In this document: positions 60,601-64,000 of the stretch, piece by piece
Layout: the number at the start of each line of letters is the position of its first letter
Position numbering within the stretch: position 1 is the first letter of the stretch
NCBI GenBank assembly: GCA_007922195.1
Contig: ML682121.1
Location: 1,124,445-1,188,444, forward strand
Reading direction: 5' to 3'
Origin: Podocnemis expansa
Taxonomy: Eukaryota > Chordata > Testudines > Podocnemididae
Length of the DNA stretch: 64,000 nucleotides
The notes under the pieces: generated by a model
Database searches by the model: none
The model's input: only the letters and a program-made list of their open reading frames with translations
Told to the model about the DNA's origin: nothing
Program-made: the position numbers and the translations under genes

Positions 60601-63049
60601 TCTCTGCTCTGTGGGGTGGGAGAGAGAGATGTGTGGGGCAGGGTCCCCATCACCCCACACGGACCTGCCCCCCAACCCGGGCACAGGAGGCTCAGAACCG
60701 AGACCTGGCAAACTCATTTCATGAATAAGTGGAGGCCCAGTTCGGGGCTCAGGCCCCTGGAGGGGAAAGGCTTCCTGTCCCATTACCTGCCCCCGACCCC
60801 GGCCAGCCAGCTCCCACCCCATGGCATTGTGGGTACTCACTGGCCTCCCCAGTAGATCTTGGTGGTGACTACGTAGCTGGACCGCCTGTGGGAGCAGAGG
60901 GAGGCTGGTTAGACACGAAACCACCCTTCATCCAGCTCCACTGGCTCTACCCCACGGTGCCGCCTGCCCTGTTCCCTCCCCCATGGTGCCCCCCACTGCA
61001 CGGTGCCCACAGAGGAGGGAGCTTGGGGGTCCAGTTACCTCCAATCTTTGCTCCTTAGGATGTTGCCCAGGATCTTCTCTGCCCTGAGAAGAAGAGGGAA
61101 AACCAGGTGATAGAGAAAATAGAAGCTGAGGAGGCAAACAAAGCTGACGTCACCAGCGAGGGCCACCCTCACCTGCCCAAACCAGCGGCACAGTGTTTCC
61201 TAGCCAGGACGCCTGGGTTCTCTCCCCAACTCTTGGGGGTGGGGGTGGGGGTGGGATCTAGTGGTTAAAGCAGAGGAGGCTGGGAGCCAGGACCCCTGGG
61301 TTCTCTCTTCAGCTGTGGAAAGGGAGGGGGGTCTAGTGGTTAAAGAGAGGGCTGGGAGCAAGGATAGCTGGGTTATCTCCCCAGCTCTGGGAGGGGAATG
61401 GAGGCTAGTGGTCAGAGCAGGGGGCCTGGGAGCCAGGACTCCTGGGTTCTCTCTCCCCCCATGGGGAGGACCACCTACTTGCCAGAAGCATAGACCTCAG
61501 CCGTGTCAAAGAGGTTGACCCCATTTTCGTAGGCAATGGTCAGCACGTGCTCTGCCATCTGGGGGAGCAGAGAGCTGGGTCAGTTGGGTGCCCCATGGCT
61601 CTGGACCCCCAAATCCCACCCCCCCCCAATGCCCAGGATCACATAGGGAGCCACAGCGGCTCTCTGGCCCTGGGGATGACCCAGGACTCACCTCGTCGGA
61701 GATCTGGGAGCCAAACGTAACCCAGGTGCCTGTGGGGAGAGAACCAGGCAGATGAGACAGAGCTGGGAAGGGCTGTGGGGGGGCAGGACCCCCACTAGTC
61801 CCGCCATCGCTACCCTTCCAGGCCCCCAGCCCATGTTTTGCATGACATCCTCCTGTCCCGCTGCTGGGATTCCTCCGACTCGCAACTCACCAAGGCCGAG
61901 GCAGGACACACGGAGCCCGGATTTACCCAGATTTCTGCAGAAGAAGCAGAATCAAGGGGGTTACAGACGCCCTCCCCACAAAATTAGAGAGTCGTGATGC
62001 CCCTCACTCCTGACCACAGACCCCAGCTAGCCCAGTCCTGGGTGCCTCCCACTCGACCTCTGTTGTTCTTCAGTTCCCCTGAGTCCTGCCCCAGAGGTGG
62101 CTATAGCCAGGCACTGACTCTAGATCCCAGTGTAACCAGCCGCTCCACCCCAGAGATGGCTGCATCTCAGCACCAGAAGGAGCAGCATGGGGAAGTTGAG
62201 GCACTGACCACTGGACTTGCCTGACACCACTTGGTCACTCAATGAAACCAAGAGTCCTAGCTCCGGCCTCCCACTCCCAACCGGTAGACGCCCCCCGCAG
62301 CTTTGCGATGCCCTTTCTGTCGCAACACACACAGCCCTGCTAGCCCAGCCTTTAGTCCCACTGTGGGTCAGTGCACCCCCATGGGTGTTTCCCATCCCAG
62401 ACCATCTCTGGACCTGGCCCCCAGGATATGCATCGTCTTCACGTCTTGAGGGCGTGCTGGCCCTGACAAAACAGGTGATGGGGGGCAGCTCACAAATCGC
62501 CAGCTGGTTTCCGATACAGCACAGAACCCAGGAGTCCTGCCCCTCCACTCCCCTCCCCAAGCTGGGGGGAAAACCCAGGAGTCTTGGCTTCCAACCCACC
62601 CCTCTGCTCTAGCCACTAGCTCCCACTCCCCTCGCAGAGGACCCAGGAGTCCTGCCCGCAGTCTTCCCCGCTCCAAGCCAAGGAGAGAACCCAGGAGTCC
62701 TGACTCCAAGGCTCTCCCCACTTTTGGCTCAACCCCCCCACGAGCAGACCCTTCCCCGCCTAGAGGCCCCCAACTCTCCTCCCCGCACCTGCCCCCCATC
62801 TGCCCCCTACCTGTACTTCATGCCCGTGGCCCGGCCGGTGGACTCCCGCAGCAGGAAGGCCAGGTGGGGCAGGTTTTGGCCGGGAGCCCGCAGGCCCCCC
62901 GCCGCCTGCCCCCGTCCCCCCTTGTGGGGCTGGTGCCCCCCATTTCCCAGGCCCCCCCCAGCCGGCGCCCCGCGCCCCCCGGTGCAAAGTCGCTCCTCGG
63001 TGCTCCGGCTCCGCAGGTTTTGCTCGGTGCAGGCGATGGAAACTTGCAT
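54632..63049 (-). CDS. KCNAB3: Voltage-gated K+ channel beta-3 subunit, 14 coding exons
   Basis: Cytosolic aldo-keto-reductase-fold subunit that binds the T1 domain of Kv1 channels, carries NADPH and modulates gating. Coding exons on the minus strand: 62811-63049, 61891-61934, 61692-61729, 61479-61558, 61039-61083, 60841-60885, 60565-60608, 60313-60399, 58088-58173, 57784-57904, 57417-57511, 56927-57047, 56662-56750, 54632-54721. All have AG/GT borders with compatible phases and give 1224 nt, 407 residues plus stop. The N-terminus ([16 protein letters not shown]) is diagnostic of the beta-3 paralogue; a Gly-rich linker follows to about residue 60, then the AKR barrel from MKYRNLGKSG. The catalytic tetrad is D125, Y130, K158 and N198; WGTSRW and the C-terminal [17 protein letters not shown] cofactor segment are intact. 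The start has a good Kozak context. No break is seen. No AATAAA lies close to the stop; one at 52534-52539 (minus) is the nearest I found. Assignment follows from recognised family sequence; expression is not shown. Confidence 0.96.
54907..56432 (-). mobile_element. 5'-truncated CR1 LINE in KCNAB3's last intron
   Basis: The 3' terminus is at 54907. The RT segment with FADD (56345-56049), [11 protein letters not shown] and the C-terminal [12 protein letters not shown] / [10 protein letters not shown] region (55629-55336) are present in separate open pieces. It runs from exon 13 side (56432) towards exon 14. It splits a repeat that exists uninterrupted at 53929-54098; ATTATT-like bases at both ends are the likely target duplication. 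Confidence 0.9.
56433..56568. repeat. Right part of the CR1-split repeat
   Basis: Matches 53963-54098 closely and continues the left part at 54862-54903 across the CR1 insertion. Confidence 0.75.
59085..59520. repeat. TCTG-rich minisatellite in KCNAB3 intron 8
   Basis: Repeats of ctgtctgggggtctagatctgtctctc. It lies between the candidate cassette exon and exon 9. Confidence 0.8.
60056..60091 (-). other. KCNAB3: Candidate 36-nt cassette exon in KCNAB3 intron 8
   Basis: A 36-nt segment lies about 220 nt downstream of exon 8. It is preceded by a pyrimidine-rich acceptor ending cccccctgcag and followed by gtactg. Exon 8 ends in phase 1 (GAA G); this segment opens with AG and again ends GAA G, so inclusion adds exactly 12 codons ([12 protein letters not shown]) and leaves the next exon in phase. 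Most third codon positions are C, like the real exons and unlike the surrounding intron. It would insert after residue E207, next to the active-site N198 strand. I know of no such exon in the mammalian KCNAB genes, so it may be lineage-specific, or a chance match. Confidence 0.4.
61195..61480 (+). repeat. tRNA-like 72-75-bp monomers in KCNAB3 intron 4
   Basis: Tandem monomers with an A-box-like TAGTGGTTAAAGC (starts near 61261, 61336, 61408) and a B-box-like CTGGGTTCTCT, separated by a G-rich arm. Runs up to the edge of exon 4 (61479). Confidence 0.7.
62515..62760 (-). repeat. tRNA-like monomers in KCNAB3 intron 1
   Basis: Repeated gaacccaggagtcctg and ctctagccactag in antisense orientation. 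Same family as 61195. Confidence 0.65.
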
Positions 63050-63330
63050 GGCTCAGCCGGGGGGGGGGTCCCAAGCCAGGCGGGACACGAGGGGTCGCGG
63101 GACCCCCCCCGGGATGCTGGGGCTAAAGCTTAGGGAGACCGCAGCCCCCCTCCTCCCGCGGATGGGGCTGCCGGGAAACTGGGGTGGGGGGCGTGCGGGG
63201 CCCGGGGAGGGAATTTGGGGTGATGTTGGGGGGGGGGGCAAGGAGTGTCCCGGTCCAAACCGATTGCCCGCACTGTGCGGAGCAACCTCGGCCTCATTTG
63301 CATAGCAAGCCCCGCCCACTGGTCCAGGGC
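63050..63330 (-). promoter_or_regulatory. KCNAB3: KCNAB3 upstream promoter region
   Basis: GC-rich segment directly upstream of the KCNAB3 start codon. It contains a perfect octamer ATTTGCAT on the plus strand (63296-63303), a POU-factor site, followed by a GC box GCCCCGCCC (63309-63317). No TATA box is apparent. Long G runs (63059-63068, 63229-63238) flank it. The promoter role is inferred from position and base composition. Confidence 0.45.
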
Positions 63331-63374
63331 AAGGGATGCTGGGCGGGGCAGAGGGATGGAGGGATGCTTTTTGG

Positions 63375-63500
63375 CTGGGGGCCCGGACGCCTGGGTTCTC
63401 TGTGGGAGCCGGCAGGGGTGTGAGACCTAGTGGTTAGAGCAGGGGGGCTGGGAGCCCGGACTCCTGGGTTCTCTGCCCAGCTGTGGGAGGGGGGACTGCT
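63375..63500 (+). repeat. tRNA-like monomers upstream of KCNAB3
   Basis: cctagtggttagagcaggggg ... ggactcctgggttctctg, one full and one partial unit. Further antisense units occupy 63855-64000. Confidence 0.65.
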
Positions 63501-63854
63501 GGCCGGGGGGCGGGGCGCTGCCCTCCCAGCTGCAGTAACTCTTAAAGGGCCACGTCCCAGGGTGCCCCCCCCCCAGCCTCCCAGTGCCAGCCTGCGGCTC
63601 GGCTGCGGAGAGGGGAGGACGGTGGCTGCTCTGCAGGAGGGGAGCTGGGGGGAGCCCCGGGCCAGGCCGCCAGGGGCTGGGGGGGGGGGGGAATAGGGTA
63701 GCTCAGGCCCCCCCGGCAAAGGGCTGGGGAAGGAAAAGGGGCCGGGCTCCCCCTGCTGGGCGTGGGGGGCAAAGCGAGCCGGCCGCCCTCCGTCCCGCAT
63801 TGCAGCGGCGGCTGCGGTTGCTCGTGTGGCCACAGGGTGGTGCCAAGAGCCTGG

Positions 63855-64000
63855 GAGGAAACCCGGGAGTCCTGGCTCCTAGGCACCCCCCAACCACTAG
63901 CCCCCACGTCCCTTCTACAGCCGAGGACAGAAGCAGGTATTCTGGCTCCTGGTCCCTCCTGCTCTAACCACTAGCCTCCACTCCCGACACAAAGCCAGGG
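63855..64000 (-). repeat. tRNA-like monomers at window end
   Basis: gggagtcctggctcctagg ... ccaaccactagcc and a second unit ending in ctctaaccactagcc. The array continues beyond the window edge. Confidence 0.6.

Noticed and set aside
1..64000. CRISPR arrays or prokaryotic operons
   Set aside because: No spaced direct repeats of that type; splice sites, CR1 elements and LTRs show this is vertebrate DNA.

Overview
This is a repeat-dominated vertebrate genomic window with two recognisable host genes near its right end, both on the minus strand. KCNAB3 (Kv channel beta-3 subunit, 14 coding exons, 63049 down to 54632) lies upstream of RNF227 (two-exon RING-finger gene, coding part 47693 to 46230). 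In mammals RNF227 also sits just downstream of KCNAB3 on the same strand, so this is conserved synteny. CR1 LINEs with long 3' regions, tRNA-derived SINEs with a CR1-like tail, DIRS-type elements, hAT-like MITEs and a KRAB-A exon together suggest a non-avian reptile (turtle or crocodilian). I cannot resolve the species.

Layout. 1-7100: AT-rich non-coding DNA with hAT-like and DIRS-derived fragments. 7148-7322: orphan KRAB-A exon. 7370-10745: long, internally deleted CR1 (minus). 10746-12230: unidentified non-coding DNA. 12230-13445: G-rich minisatellite, terminal-inverted-repeat element and unique flank, whose parts recur inverted at 29715-31177. 13450-16100: array of tRNA-like modules in about 150-bp units. 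16141-16260: SINE. 16290-21190: mostly anonymous. 21196-29525: endogenous retrovirus (minus) with paired 403-bp LTRs and broken gag, pro-pol and env; a SINE sits inside it. 31336-36240: DIRS-like element with inverted terminal repeats and an ORF1 relic. 36640-45200: anonymous DNA with CR1 relics and MITEs, one of which (41295-41588) interrupts a CR1 relic. 45230-47830: RNF227 with 3' UTR, intron and TATA/GC-box promoter; its intron carries a minisatellite containing four perfect CRE palindromes. 47850-54600: intergenic repeats, including a second palindrome-rich MITE (50877-51266). 54632-63330: KCNAB3 and promoter; its last intron contains a CR1 insertion and intron 8 a 36-nt in-phase candidate cassette exon. 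63331-64000: tRNA-like 75-bp monomers.

The two genes have no evident shared pathway: KCNAB3 is a redox-coupled Kv channel subunit and RNF227 a probable E3 ligase. Points most worth following up: the KCNAB3 cassette exon, the CRE minisatellite, the palindrome-rich MITE family with clean 3-bp target duplications, the tRNA-like array, and the retrovirus whose near-identical LTRs contrast with its heavily broken reading frames.
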